From: Jacaranda mimosifolia
Taxonomy: Eukaryota; Streptophyta; Magnoliopsida; Lamiales; Bignoniaceae
Direction: 5' to 3'
DNA: 64,000 nucleotides
Assembly: GCA_018894105.1 (NCBI GenBank)
Contig: CM032119.1
Location: forward strand, 11,425,246-11,489,245
A model generated the notes under the pieces. That model did no database searches. It worked only from the letters and a program-made list of their open reading frames with translations, and was not told the origin of the DNA. Made by a program: the position numbers and the translations under genes. How positions within the stretch are numbered: the stretch's first letter is position 1; each line of letters opens with the position of its first letter. Shown here in pieces: positions 10,875 to 22,111 of this stretch.

Positions 10875-11400
10875 GTGGCCAAAGATCGGACGTTGGAATG
10901 GTTTATTCGTCTCAATTCCCCAAAGTTCTCAAGACGCCTTGGTGATAGAGAGGCCAAAAAATGGATTGACAGTTTGGAGAATATTTTTGAGATACTGTGT
11001 TATTCAAATGAGCGAGTAGTTCGGTTCGCCACGTTCCTTTTGGAGAGTTCCACCCGAAGTTGGTTGAAGATAATTGATCGAAGGTGGAAGGCTGAAGAAA
11101 CCCACCGAACTTGGGAGAATTTCACCAAAAACTTCATGAATAAATATGTGCCAGAGGTGGTAATGCAAGCAAGAATGAGAGTTATAGACCTTGTATAGGG
11201 GGCACAGTCTGTAAGTTAGTATGAAGCTACTTTTAGCCGACTAATACCATATGCTCCCAACATATAAGATGAGGAAGGTCGATAGACCCAACGATTTGCA
11301 TAAAGCTTGCGACCAAAATTGAGGAAGGGTCTGGCCACTTGCAAGATGTCAAAATTCAACTGAGCAATGAGGATACCGAAATTAGAAGCATCTTGTGAAG
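10875..11400 (+). pseudogene. Gypsy gag N-terminal half (retrotransposon gag domain)
   Basis: 107 open codons contain AKKWIDSLENIFEIL, VRFATFLLESSTRSW, TWENFTKNFMNKYVP and MQARMRVIDLV, following the retrotransposon gag consensus (helical capsid domain). After the TAG at 11196-11198 the same family continues as YEATFSRLIPYAPN and RPKLRKGL with further stops. This half would precede the type of half found at 9666-10140, so the order is inverted relative to a normal gag. Confidence 0.75.
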
Positions 11401-13526
11401 AAAAAAAATCTGAAGATGACGTCAGATCTCATTTCCATCCTGCTAGTAGATCCGAAGATAAGAACTTGTTGCTAGAGGACATAGGAGCTTATAATCTTAT
11501 TTATGAGTGAATTGGGTTAAAAATCTTGGGAGCATGATACATAAACCATATGAAAGATAGCCTCAAGAAATTTCTAGAGCTTTACCCCTTCAATCACTGA
11601 AAGAATCAGATAAGTAAAACATAAGGGTTTGAATTAAGGAATGACGAGAAAATTTTGAGCATCAAGTAAACTTGATGAATGAAGGAATTTAGGATATTGA
11701 TTACTTTTGGGAAGGACCATGCATTCCTGAACAAGATTAGTAGAACAATAGTAGGAGCTCCACAAGACTCATCAAGTTTGAGAATTGGGATGTCTTTTTA
11801 ATCTGATGCATATATTGAGGTTCGATTAAGATTAAGATAAAGAAAAGATATTATAGATTGGGAAAATCGAGGAGAAAAGTAGGCCAAGAACTGCCTTTTA
11901 TAATGCAGACATTATGAATTGGGATAGTATTGTTGGGATTGGTTTATAATGGTCTTGTTGGAACTTTTAAACTGCGTAGAATTGAGGAATTAGCTATATT
12001 ACATATGTTTTTGGGCCATGATCTCGCGAACATTAAGGGAATGTTCCTATTAAGGTTGCGGACACTTAAGTATGACCAGAAAACATATCAAAAGTACAAA
12101 AGTTCCTAGAGTTTTTCCAAATTTGTACCAATGATGTATTCAGGGCTTTTCCAATCAATAAGTGCATAGGTGAAATCAACAAAGTAAATGCTAAGTGTAT
12201 ATATGCCTTGTAAAGGAAATTAGGTTATATGAGAATGATCTCATATGCCTTAGGAAAACTTAAGTTATAGGATAAATTATTTTGCTTATGTTTAGGACTA
12301 TTGGAGATGACGATTGCTTTAATGAAATAGAGATATCATTTAAAAGTGGGAAAAAATGGAATTCTTGCGTATTGTGAATGTACTAGTAGGTATGATTTGA
12401 GTCAATCTAAGATTAACAAACACTCTAGGTTTGAAAATGAAATTTCCATATTCAGTGGTTAATGAAATAAGTGAATGATGAACATAAGTTTCATAAGGAT
12501 AGAGGAACGGAGTCAAGTAATTTAAAATCAATACTTGGGGCAAGGAGTTATGTGCTAAACAGATTAATAGAAAATGTAAAGAAAGAGGAGATTAAATGTT
12601 GGAGGAAGTAAGGGTACTACCAGCTAAAGGCCAGAAAAGACCAAGTAAAGCACTTACACATGATTCTCGGAGCCTTGAGAGAGGGCATCATTTGTATGCA
12701 AAAGTTGTAAGTGCAGATACTGGATAGAGAATATAGATTTTCTTGGGCACATTATGTCCCGAGATGGGGTAGAGGATTGATCCCTCTGAGATAGAAGCAG
12801 TAATCAACTGGAAGAGACCGGAAAACGTGATAGAAGTTCGTTGTTTTCTGCATCTTGTCGACTGTTAACGAAAATTGTGGAGAACTTTTCTAATTAGTTG
12901 ACAGGTTGACTAAAGTAACTCAGAAAGGTCAACAATTTGACCAGAATAAGAATATGAATAAGAGACAGCGTTGATGGATGGAAAATTCTAGAAGATTGCT
13001 ATTTCACCATCACCTATCACCTGAAAAGGCAAATATAGTAGCCCATGCCCTGCGTCAAGGGGCTAAAATGGCTCACTTATTGGTAGCAGAAGCATCAGAA
13101 AACTTAAGAACGGGTGCTAAGCCGAAATTAATACAACAAAGTAGGATTTTAGAGATAAGTGCAATCTGAATCATAGGATGAAATACGATGAGCCATAAGC
13201 TAAAGATATATGAATGTTAAAACAAAAGGAAAATATTAGAAGTTCTGGGAGTCTTAGTTCAATATCGAACCAAGATATTCTTCTCTTCCAAAAATGAGAT
13301 ATATGTGCCAGAAGGAATAAATGAGAGACTGTTGGATAAGGCACACGAGATAAGATACGGGATGAATCTAAAAGGCATGAGAATGTATTGGGACATGGAG
13401 AAACAATTTTGGCATAAGGTAATGAAAAGAAAATGTAGATCGACTGACTGAATCTACATATTTTCCGCAAGTTGAAACAGTACTCAGATGAGAATTTGGG
13501 GACAGATTCTTTTTAGGGATGAGGAT
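11401..13526 (+). pseudogene. Gypsy pol remnants: RT, RNase H and integrase pieces
   Basis: No long frame survives. Recognisable pieces are FLGHIMSRDGV then DPSEIEAVINWKRPENVIEV near 12740-12840 (the end of gypsy RT), RLTKVTQKGQQF near 12905 (RNase H start), EKANIVAHALRQ near 13030 (RNase H end, usual GKANVVADALSR), and LLDKAHEIRYGM with MYWDMEKQFWHKV near 13330-13440 (integrase zinc region). The integrase core is missing. A purine-rich AGGGATGAGGAT just before 13527 is the likely PPT. Confidence 0.65.
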
Positions 13527-16499
13527 TGTAACACCCCTAAAATTCAGGATTTTGAAAAATAAGAATTGGGAAAATCAAGAAAATCGATTGGTCGGATTTT
13601 AGGACTCGAAATAGGTGAAAAAGGACTTAATTATAAAATTTTGAAATTTTTTAGGTCAATTTTCAATTCTCAGAGACTTGATTGGACTAGCTTGAGAAAT
13701 TTTGGGGTTGCATGGTATTTATTTTGGGTCAAAGGGCCTAAAATCATGCACTAACTATTTTTTTCGGGGTGAATTGAAGTGTTGCAATTTTCTAGAAGAC
13801 CTAATTAAAGGATGAGGAAATGGTTTGGGGTTGAATTTCAATTTCTTCAAATTGCATTTTACTTGGCAGGTCAACCTTCTTCTTTTTTTCTTCCTATTTC
13901 TTTTCCCCATTTCTTCTCTATTTTCTCCTTTCTTCTTCCCGTTTTCCTCTCTTTTTTGGCAACCTCCACTGGCGACGTAAATACCTCAAATTATATACCA
14001 TTATCTTCCTCTCTTCGATTAGAACACAAAGGTACCAATTTCTTCCATAAGCCACCAGTGGAACGGCCGCAAAAAGGCCTGAAAGTTTCAGCCATGGTGG
14101 GGCTTTTGGTGGGTTTTCGTTCCGGAAACTTTTCATGGAAAACTTGGGTACCATCTTGATGGGCTTAGCTCAAGGATTATTCCGGAGCTTTCATATTGTC
14201 GAATGGACCACCGTGGAAGGAGAAATTGCACAAAAACCTCACGGCGGTGTTGGTGGCGGGATTTTGGTTTTTCGGCCAATTGATTGGCCAAATGACATCG
14301 AAATCAAAAATTGTTTGAGGGGTTTGATTCGTGAAGCTGAGGAGCATCTTCTGGGGGTAACGATGGCCAACTCTAGCGTCAGTGGATGGCAGTGACTGGA
14401 TAGAATGTTCGTCTCATCGAGGAGAAGACATGCATGAAGGCTTATCATCGTTTCTCTTTTTCGTTAGCTCAATATTTGGGTAATTGTCTGGAAATGAAAT
14501 TTAGCTTTTTTTCATGTATTTGTATACATGTATTCCTTATCCAAACCTTGTATTTAGAAGCATAATGAGGGAAATGATCGATCAGAACAATTGTGCATAA
14601 GATTTGAACGTTCATGCACGATAAATAAGTTTATTAAATCCGATATGGTATTATTTCATGTGAACTATAGGTTAAATGGCTTATTAAGTATAGAAAACCC
14701 TAAATTTGTATTATGGCGACTCAGGTAACAAAATTTGGGATGTTATAAAAAGTTGGATTGTTATTATTGATTAGCACGTGTTATAAGGGTTAAATGGGCA
14801 AGTCAAGAACTCAATCGTATCATCTTATTAGGTAGCGAGGACTTAAGGCCTCGAGACTAGTAGGGTTTTGACTATTGCTGAGGTTGACGAGGTGAGGATC
14901 CGCCAATCTGGAAACCTTTGTACCTATCGTTTCCTTGATAAACCCCTGTGAGGGTTGGTATTGCTTTGCTTATCGTATTCTATTGATTACTGTTACCCTT
15001 GTGAGGATTCGCTAATTTGGCAACTTTTGGACTTATCCTTTCCTTGACAAACCCCTGTGAGGGTCATTATTGCTTTGATTATCGTACTTTGTTGATTAGT
15101 GTTACCCCTGTGAGGGTTCTACCAATTGGTTCTTGATTTGTTGAGCCTAATCTATAGTCTTTCATTGAACCCGTTAGGTTATGCTGATTTGATATATGTC
15201 GTGATTTGTTATTGATTCTTGAACCCTGTGAGGTTCTCTTGATTTGAAATTGATTGATAATTTTTCTATTTTATTGAAAATGACTGTCCAGATCGGCTTC
15301 TATGAGGCTTTGTGAAAATTGATTTCTTTTTCTGAAAATTGAACTGTACGGCCGAGTGGCCTGTGTTTTCTTTAAAACCGTTCTAAACGTAGTGATTTAC
15401 TGTTCTGGCGCCATGAACTTTCACAGTGTTACTGTATCCTTCATGTTGAATTGATGTCTTGATTGTTCATTTTATCGTGGATTTGCTGTGTTGGCATCAT
15501 TGTTCAGCTATTATGCCATATTGGCAATTGATCGTTCAAAATATTGATTGAAAATAATACAGGAGAATTGTTGGGCCGAGAGCCTTGCGGCACTGTTGCT
15601 GCCAAGTTGTTATGCTTGTGCTACTGTTATTGCCAAGTTGTTATGCTCGTGCCATTGAACTGTTATTGATTAATTGACTTTATCTTATATATATAATTGT
15701 TTTTATTTAATATGCATAGTCTGTTAGGCTTGCACTCTTAAATTATTTTAGCTGTGGAGCAATAAGGCTGGAGTGAGTTTCCATTCTGGATCTAGCTGAA
15801 GCCAAGCCAACTAAGCCATCTATATTTCCTCCCGACTATGATCGGTTGAGATGCTCTAAACCTCCCGAGCAGCATCAGTCGAGATGATCCTAGGCCTTTT
15901 GAGTTGACGGTTACAGCATCCCGACTTGGCAATTATTGTTGTTTGAAAAAAAAATCATTATCTTTATTCTGGCTTATTTTGGGCTTCCATAGTTTCATGT
16001 TATCGATCTTTATTGTTATTATTGACTCTAGACATCCATTTATTGTCTTGCCTTATTCCTCACTGAGTCCTTATGACTCACCCTCGTACCATTTATTTCT
16101 TTACAGACAGGTATGGGAATGAAGACTTGGACTGAGAGTTATAGCTTGACATTTTGTATTAAGTTTGGTGAATGTATGTTCATATATGAATTCACCATCT
16201 AATATGTATAAATCTTAGAAATGTTGTGATATGTCAGGAAGAACATGAGACTTTTGGTATGTAGATGTGATATTAGGTATGTTGATATATGTTTTGAATT
16301 AAGATGGGTTATTAGTATGACTTTCGCACTCTGATATTATTGTAAGAAGTTTAAAGCATGTTGTGAGTTGTGATCATTGTGGTTTATTGGAGAATTTTTG
16401 AAAAAATTTATGGGCCTATCGGATATGTTATCGCATGCTATAATATTGATTTGAGTAGCATTCTGGCATTTAAGTGATATCCCAAGTGGGGGTGCTACA
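13527..16499 (+). repeat. Long LTR (2973 bp) of the Tekay/Del-like gypsy element
   Basis: Starts TGTAACACCCCTAAAATTC and ends GGGGGTGCTACA, with TG and CA termini, directly after a PPT-like tract and directly before Copia-B gag. Open stretches inside it (for example 13812-14159) have no family resemblance and are treated as non-coding. A 109-bp tandem duplication lies at 14892-15109. A related LTR tail occurs at about 33170-33517. Confidence 0.75.
14892..15109 (+). repeat. 109-bp tandem duplication inside the gypsy LTR
   Basis: GTGAGGATCCGCCAATCTGG at 14892 and GTGAGGATTCGCTAATTTGG at 15001 begin two adjacent units of 109 bp that share CCCCTGTGAGGGT and TATTGCTTTG blocks. A partial third unit starts at 15110. 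Confidence 0.8.
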
Positions 16500-17350
16500 A
16501 ACTCAAACAACTTTTTCTGATCTTCATGGTAGTGGCAAACTTGATGGCCAAAACTGTGCAATATGGCATAGAAAAATTCAATATTTATTGCGTAAAGAAA
16601 AGATCCTTAATTATCTCACCACTTCCATGCCTAAACCTGTTGAGCTAAAAAATGGACAAGCTACCCAATATCATCGCAATTTGGACGTGTACAATAAGTG
16701 GGTGGATTAAGATATGAGTGCACGTTTTTCTATGTTGAGCTGCATGCACGATAATATGATCCGTGAATTTGAGAAATATCCTACATCTAAAGAGCTATGG
16801 GAGGCATTGAAGGTCACGTACGGTAGTACCTTGACTACTAGACTACGAGCACTCACTCTCAAATTCAACCAGTTTGTACTTGATCTGAAATACTGGATGA
16901 TCCAACATCTTGATGTGATGAAAGATATGATTCAAGAACTTCAAAATGTTGGATGTGAGCTCATATACAAACAATTTTAACTATTCTTAGGTTGCTACCT
17001 GAGCAAACTTGGGGACATGTTAAGCTTGTGCTAATGCATAACGAGCAAATAAAGACGTTCGACAGTGTCACAATCACCTTAAGTTGAAGGCTGACCATAG
17101 AGAGTCAGAACGTGCACAAACAGTTGCTCTTGTCACACATGCTGGTCAGCGTAAGCTAAATAGAGGCAAGCATGGGAACAAGTAGGCTAGTGCTAGACAA
17201 AGCAATAATCAAAGTCAGAACTTGGCCCCACAAGGCGACAAAGCTATGAAGCGTCGTCGAGGAAAGATGGGTGGAAAGAAAGACCTAAGTATGATTAAGT
17301 GCTTTAACTGCAAGAAGATAGGTCACTTCGTTCGTGACTTCATTGAGCCA
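16500..17350 (+). pseudogene. Copia-B gag
   Basis: Frames read KLDGQNCAIWHRKIQYLL near 16537, then ARFSMLSCMHDNMIREFE and SKELWEALKVTYG near 16718-16830, and DMIQELQNVGCE, all typical of copia gag. A zinc knuckle at 17305-17347 reads CFNCKKIGHFVRDF, with Phe for the last Cys. Stops at 16708 and 16978 and frame changes break it. The start of gag has probably been lost with the gypsy junction at 16499/16500. Confidence 0.75.
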
Positions 17351-17394
17351 AAGAAGGTAAGGCCTATACAAAGCTCTCTCAATTCTTTTGTTTG

Positions 17395-17629
17395 CTCATA
17401 TGTATTAGTTGTTAATTTTCTCCCCGGTTGGATTGTAGACACACAAGTAATAAAACATGTGATGAGAGATCGAGCAAGATACATAGATTACCATCAAGTG
17501 CCAGCATGCAGCATTGCTATGGAGAATGGCGCACGAGAGGAAGTCCTTGGAGTTGGTACATACCAGCTAAAGCTCAACACTGGACGTGAGCTACTTCTTA
17601 GTGATGTGCAATATGTACCTAGCATTTGA
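17395..17629 (+). pseudogene. Copia-B protease
   Basis: In frame with the knuckle, WIVDTQVIKHV appears where copia proteases have WIVDTGATKHV. Gln replaces the active-site Gly. A conserved LLSDVQYVPSI follows. The region is otherwise open for 135 codons from 17222, which makes it one of the longer intact stretches of this element. Confidence 0.7.
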
Positions 17630-17819
17630 TGTAATTTAGTTTCAGTTAATGCACTTTTTAGAGGTGGTTTTTGTTTTCTGTTTGAGAACACTAGTTTGTC
17701 TATTTTTCTAGGTAAAGATTTTTATGGATTATGTTTTATGCATAATGAACTTTTCATGTTAGAATTATCACATGATTGTGTTTCTTTTATTTCTTATACT
17801 ATAGATATTATTTCTGATT

Positions 17820-18712
17820 CTATTAAATGGCATGCAAGATTGGGACACATAGGGTAGGAGAGAATGACTAGGTTGGCTCGAGAAGGCCTATTGGGGCCCC
17901 TCGCTAAAGTCAATCTACCCATGTATGAACTATATTTGGTGGGTAAGGCCAGCTAGAAGCCTTTTGGAAAGGCTAAGAGGGCTACTAATTCCTTAGAGTT
18001 AGTCCATTCAGACATATATAGACCCATGAATGTAAGGGCATGACACGATGCATACTATTTCCTCACTTTCATTGATGATTATTCAATTTTATAGGTCAGT
18101 ATATCTCTTATCTCATCGGTCAGAAGTACTAGATTATTTTAAGCAATTCTTAACAGAGGTTGAGAATCAAAGGGATAAAAAACTTAAGATTTTGCGTATC
18201 GACAGAGCGTGAGAATATTTGTCTAGTCCGTTTAGAAAAATGTGTGAGGAAAAGAGTATAATAAGATAATTAACGATTCTACACACTCTGCAACAAAATA
18301 GGGTTGCAGAAAGGAAAAATCGAACACCTCTGAATATAGCCAGATAAATGATGGTGAAAGCAAATCTTTCAATATCATCTTGGGGAGATGCAATTTTGAC
18401 TATTGCCTACATTTTAAATCGTGTGCCATCTAAATCAGTTCCTTCAACACCTTATGAGCTTTTGCATAAAAGAAAACCCAATTTAGTAGGGTTTGTTCAT
18501 AGTACTTCTCAGAAACATGGGAAGCTTGGTCTTAGAGTAAGTAAATATGTCTTTATAGGATATTGTGAACACTCAAAAGCATATATTATGTACAGTGAGC
18601 ACCTTGATGGAGAAATGACTAAGATTGAGTCGCGTGATGTGGATTTTCTCGAGGAAGATTTCCCAATTATAGGAGAAGTAAAAGAAGATCTTGAATTATA
18701 CGAGTTATGAGA
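17820..18712 (+). pseudogene. Copia-B integrase
   Basis: WHARLGHIG near 17830 is the GAG-pre-integrase zinc region. VHSDIYRPM near 18005 and LRIDRA near 18195 hold the first two catalytic Asp residues. A longer open stretch (18348-18710) has SSWGDAILTIAYILNRVPSKS and TPYELLHKRKPN, the C-terminal part of copia integrase. Several stops and frameshifts occur between 17870 and 18345. Confidence 0.75.
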
Positions 18713-18879
18713 TCCTCAAGGCAATTAACACGGATGATGTGACCTTAGATCTTGTAGGAGTGTTCCATTGGAAGAAGAATCTCAAAATCCACAGTTACGA
18801 AGAAACAGACGTGGAACAATACCCCATCGACGTTATGAAATCGAATGGGAATCTTTCATGAGTGCTTGTGGATATTGAT

Positions 18880-19620
18880 GAACTAGTTACTTATAATGAA
18901 GATGTAACTTCTCTTAATGCAAAAGTGTGGATAACTGCTATAGAAAAAGAGATAAGTTCAATAGCTAAAAACCATGTTTGAGAGCTAGTTGATCTTTTAG
19001 CTGGATGTAAGACCATTAGGAACAAGTGGACTCTAAAGGTCAAGCAAAAGGTGGATGGGCCAATCGACAAATATAAAGCCCGACTTGTGGCGAATGGTTA
19101 TACCAAAAAAGAGGGGATAAACTGTGAAGAGACATTCTCTCTAGTGTGAGGTTTGCCTCTATTCACCAAATTCTAGCCATAGTCGCCCACTTAGATCTAG
19201 AATCTTTTTAGATGAATGTTAAGACAGTATTTCTCAATGGAGAACTAGACAAAGAGATCTATATGGATCAACCTATAGGGTTTCAGGAAATGGGACAGGA
19301 GCACAAAGTTTGTTGCTTAAAACGTTCCATCTATGGGCTGAAACAATCGTCCAAACAATGGTACCATCGATTTAATAGAGCTATCATATCAATAGGCTTC
19401 ATGATAATTGAGGAAGACCATTGTGTGTATGTTAAGAGAAATGGGAAAAGTTTTTGGATACTCTCGCTATATGTGGACAATATTTTGTTGGCTGGAAATG
19501 ACATGGAATTGATTGTCGCCACTCAGAAGTGGCTATCCTCCACATTTGAAATAAAAAACATAGGGAAAGCTGAATACATACTTGATGTGAAGATATACCG
19601 AGATCGTTCTAGAAGATAAT
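18880..19620 (+). pseudogene. Copia-B reverse transcriptase
   Basis: The first part (18890-19150, with stops) has IDKYKARLVANGYTKKEGIN. The second part (19212-19619, open) has VKTVFLNGELDKEIYMDQP, CCLKRSIYGLKQSSKQWYHRF and YVDNILLAGND. The catalytic YVDD is YVDN, so the second Asp is lost. This would inactivate the polymerase even if the stops were absent. Confidence 0.82.
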
Positions 19621-19639
19621 TGAGTTTACCTAAAGAGAC

Positions 19640-20442
19640 TTACATTAAGAGGATTATAGAACGATTTTGTATGCATAATGTTAACCCAATAGATGCACCA
19701 TAGATAAAAGTTGTGTTCTTAGCAAAGAAATGTGCTCGAAGACAAAAGAAGAAAGGAGGTGCATGGCTAAGGTTCCATATGCAAGCGCTGTAGGAAATCT
19801 GATAAACACTATGATGTGTACTCGACCAGACCAATGCTTTGTAGTTGGGATGGTGAGTAGATATCAAAGTAATCCTGGACCTAACCATTAGGTAGCAGTC
19901 AAAAGGATACTTAGATATTTGAAAAGAACAAGTGATCTCACTTTGTGTTTTATAGAGGTAGTTTAGGACTGATTGGATATAGTAATCCTGATGGATCAGC
20001 GGATAGATATGAATGCAAATCCACATCGGGATACACATTCTTACTAGAAAGCACCGCTATCACTTGGTGTAGCAAGAAATAGCCTTGCATTTTTTTTGCC
20101 ATAATGGAAGCAAAATATGTTGCTTGTACATCAGCAGTGCAAGAGGCTATTTAGTTAAGGAGATTTCTTCAAAGCCTGCGCATTTCAGCGCATGTTGATG
20201 ATGCAATTATTATCTATTGTGATAACATAGCTGCTTTGGCATATGCTAAGGACCCAAAGTACCATGGGAGAAGCAAGCATATAGATACTAGATATCACTT
20301 TATTCGAGACAGCACTGCTCAAAGACAAGTAGCTCTCAAGCATATTCCTACTAGCAATATGGTTGTTGATCCATTTACCAAGCCTTTGTGCAGAGATGTG
20401 TTCCAAAGACATGTTAGTAGTAAAGGACTTCGTAGGATTTGA
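19640..20442 (+). pseudogene. Copia-B RNase H
   Basis: Fragments include ITWCSKK, MEAKYVACTSAVQEAI, IIYCDNIAALAYAKDP, HGRSKHIDTRYHFIRD and DPFTKPLCRDVFQRHV, the usual series at the end of copia pol. Stops and frame changes lie before about 20236. The last 68 codons are open and end at the TGA at 20440-20442. Confidence 0.75.
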
Positions 20443-21507
20443 TTATTGGCTTGTATGAATGTTTTTATTAACTAATGAAATTGTGATTTTTTTTCCATTC
20501 TTAAGTTAGTGTACTGGGTCTATGATATATGTGAATGTCATTAGGCCTTGATTGACCTACTTACATGGCAATCGCCCTAGCGCTTTGATAGAGAGCAAGA
20601 TGAAACTTATAGATCATGTATGCATTATTGAGATGTATATGAATGATCACCTTCACATTTTGAAAAAACATGGAAGGTTAAAACATAACTTAAGGTAGTC
20701 TTAGCTTAGAGTCTAAGATGAGATTATATTTGATCGATTATGAAGTAAGTCCAACTTCATAAAAGCCTATTTGTAGCTGAACATGTGAAATACTGAAAGT
20801 CATTTAAGAAATAATTGCTAGTATTGCACAGGTCAGGTGCTTGAATAGCGACTGGACTAAAGTTCATATGATGTTAAGAACGTGACATGCCCAAAATTGA
20901 TTGAGAGCTCCATCATAACATGTAGTCATACTACATGTGCTATGCGACGACCTCTAAGGAGAGTGATTGAATAAGTCTATGCTTCGGCACTGTGTGAGCC
21001 CTTATTATTATTTTTTTGTACCCTTTGGGACTCTGGACTATGTCATGAAGTGTAAGCTTGATGACACTACTTTAGCATGCCTCCAATGGCAATGATTAAT
21101 TCGTTCTGTAGGAGCATGATTAGGAAAGTTGTTGAGACCAAGCGAATCAGCGTGAGGGGCCGAGGAAGAACTAAAGTTGGTAATGCACTCTTGTTTATAG
21201 CTCATAGGCTGGCCGACTAAGTTAAAAGTGTTTGACATAATCATGAACATAGATACATAGTGGAAATAGTCAACCATCCTCTACTTGATACTAAGGGATC
21301 AGAAATGCTTGATCTAGTGCAACCACATAGTTTAGGGTACTTAGTGAGTTTTGAGTTGTAAGGTTATTTTAATTTGGTGGTGGCTTAATATAACTTTCCT
21401 CACTTGATTTATTCTCGCTTAATCACACGCCTTACTCCCTATATGAAGAAAGGACGTGAAAGTTTATGAATTCTATGAGATTGAGTCGAATATATATGAA
21501 TGGGAGA
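20443..21507 (+). other. Copia-B 3' untranslated region and polypurine tract
   Basis: About 1.06 kb between the pol end and the 3' LTR has no recognised gene. The last bases, AATGGGAGA, directly before TGTTAAAAATT are a short polypurine tract. Confidence 0.6.
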
Positions 21508-22111
21508 TGTTAAAAATTAGGTCGTGTTTTGGACTCTTGTCCCAATAGGCATCTATATTTGAATAAAGAATTATCTATATCTATAAGGAATAGTAGTTCT
21601 TGTTGGATTAGAACTCTTCTTTGTGAAGAGATGTGGTTAGATAATACTCATCCATATCTAGGAGGATAACTCTCCCTTGTGTGAGATAGATATTATGTAG
21701 ATCTCCTAGTTGGATTGGACTCTTAAAAGAACCACCTATAAATAGGCCTTCTTCTTAGGAGTAAAAGACACACAACTTGAGTATTCATTCATAAAAGACT
21801 CTCTCAAATTCATAGTTAATTTTCTAAGTCTTTCTTGAGGTATCACCAAATAGTCTCAGGGGCTTAAGGTGTGTAAGCTTGTGGAAGCTCTGGTAGTAAT
21901 CCTGCGAGGCGAAAAGAAGAAATCGATAGAAGGTCGTTCGAGTTTAAAGAACGTGGAGTTTATACGCATTCAAGGCTTATAGACAAACTTCGATCCAAGG
22001 TGATATTCATAAGTCTTCCGCTGATCAAAAGGTAATATTGGACCACCCTATTTGATATCATGATTTATATGATTAATTGTAATTATATGCTTAAATCATG
22101 ATTTTCCAACA
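21508..22111 (+). repeat. Copia-B 3' LTR
   Basis: About 604 bp, starting TGTTAAAAATTAGG, with TATAAATAG at 21737-21745 and ending near TTTTCCAACA. It is the uninterrupted copy that shows what is missing from the split 5' LTR. The terminal CA may lie at 22111 or 22114. Confidence 0.8.

Larger units (their letters stand above)
9666..16499 (+). mobile_element. Decayed Ty3/gypsy remnant (Tekay/Del-like) ending in a long LTR
   Basis: The segment lies between the broken Copia-B 5' LTR and Copia-B gag. It shows gypsy gag, RT, RNase H and integrase fragments in the order expected for gypsy, then a single 2973-bp LTR. The 5' LTR is absent. The LTR start TGTAACACCCC and the preceding GGGGACAGATTC...AGGGATGAGGAT are typical of the Tekay/Del chromovirus group. 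The gag parts are out of order (C-terminal half first), so at least two copies or a rearrangement are involved. Confidence 0.7.
2735..22111 (+). mobile_element. Copia-B: Ty1/copia LTR retrotransposon, host of nested insertions
   Basis: The outermost element of the left nest. The 5' LTR starts TGTTAAGAATTGGG at 2735 and the matching 3' LTR starts TGTTAAAAATTAGG at 21508. The 5' LTR is interrupted by Copia-A (2841-9417) and its matching part ends at 9665, where a gypsy remnant starts. Gag, protease, integrase, RT and RNase H follow from 16500 to 20442. Domain order (integrase before RT) is that of Ty1/copia. All frames are broken. The outer target duplication is not recognisable (GCCCC on the left, ACACT or CTTGA on the right). 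The exact 3' end may be 22111 or 22114. Confidence 0.8.

Noticed and set aside
13812..14159. Open frame of 115 codons inside the gypsy LTR
   Set aside because: Low-complexity Phe/Ser/Leu-rich sequence inside an LTR with no family resemblance, and an overlapping opposite-strand frame of similar length. Treated as chance.
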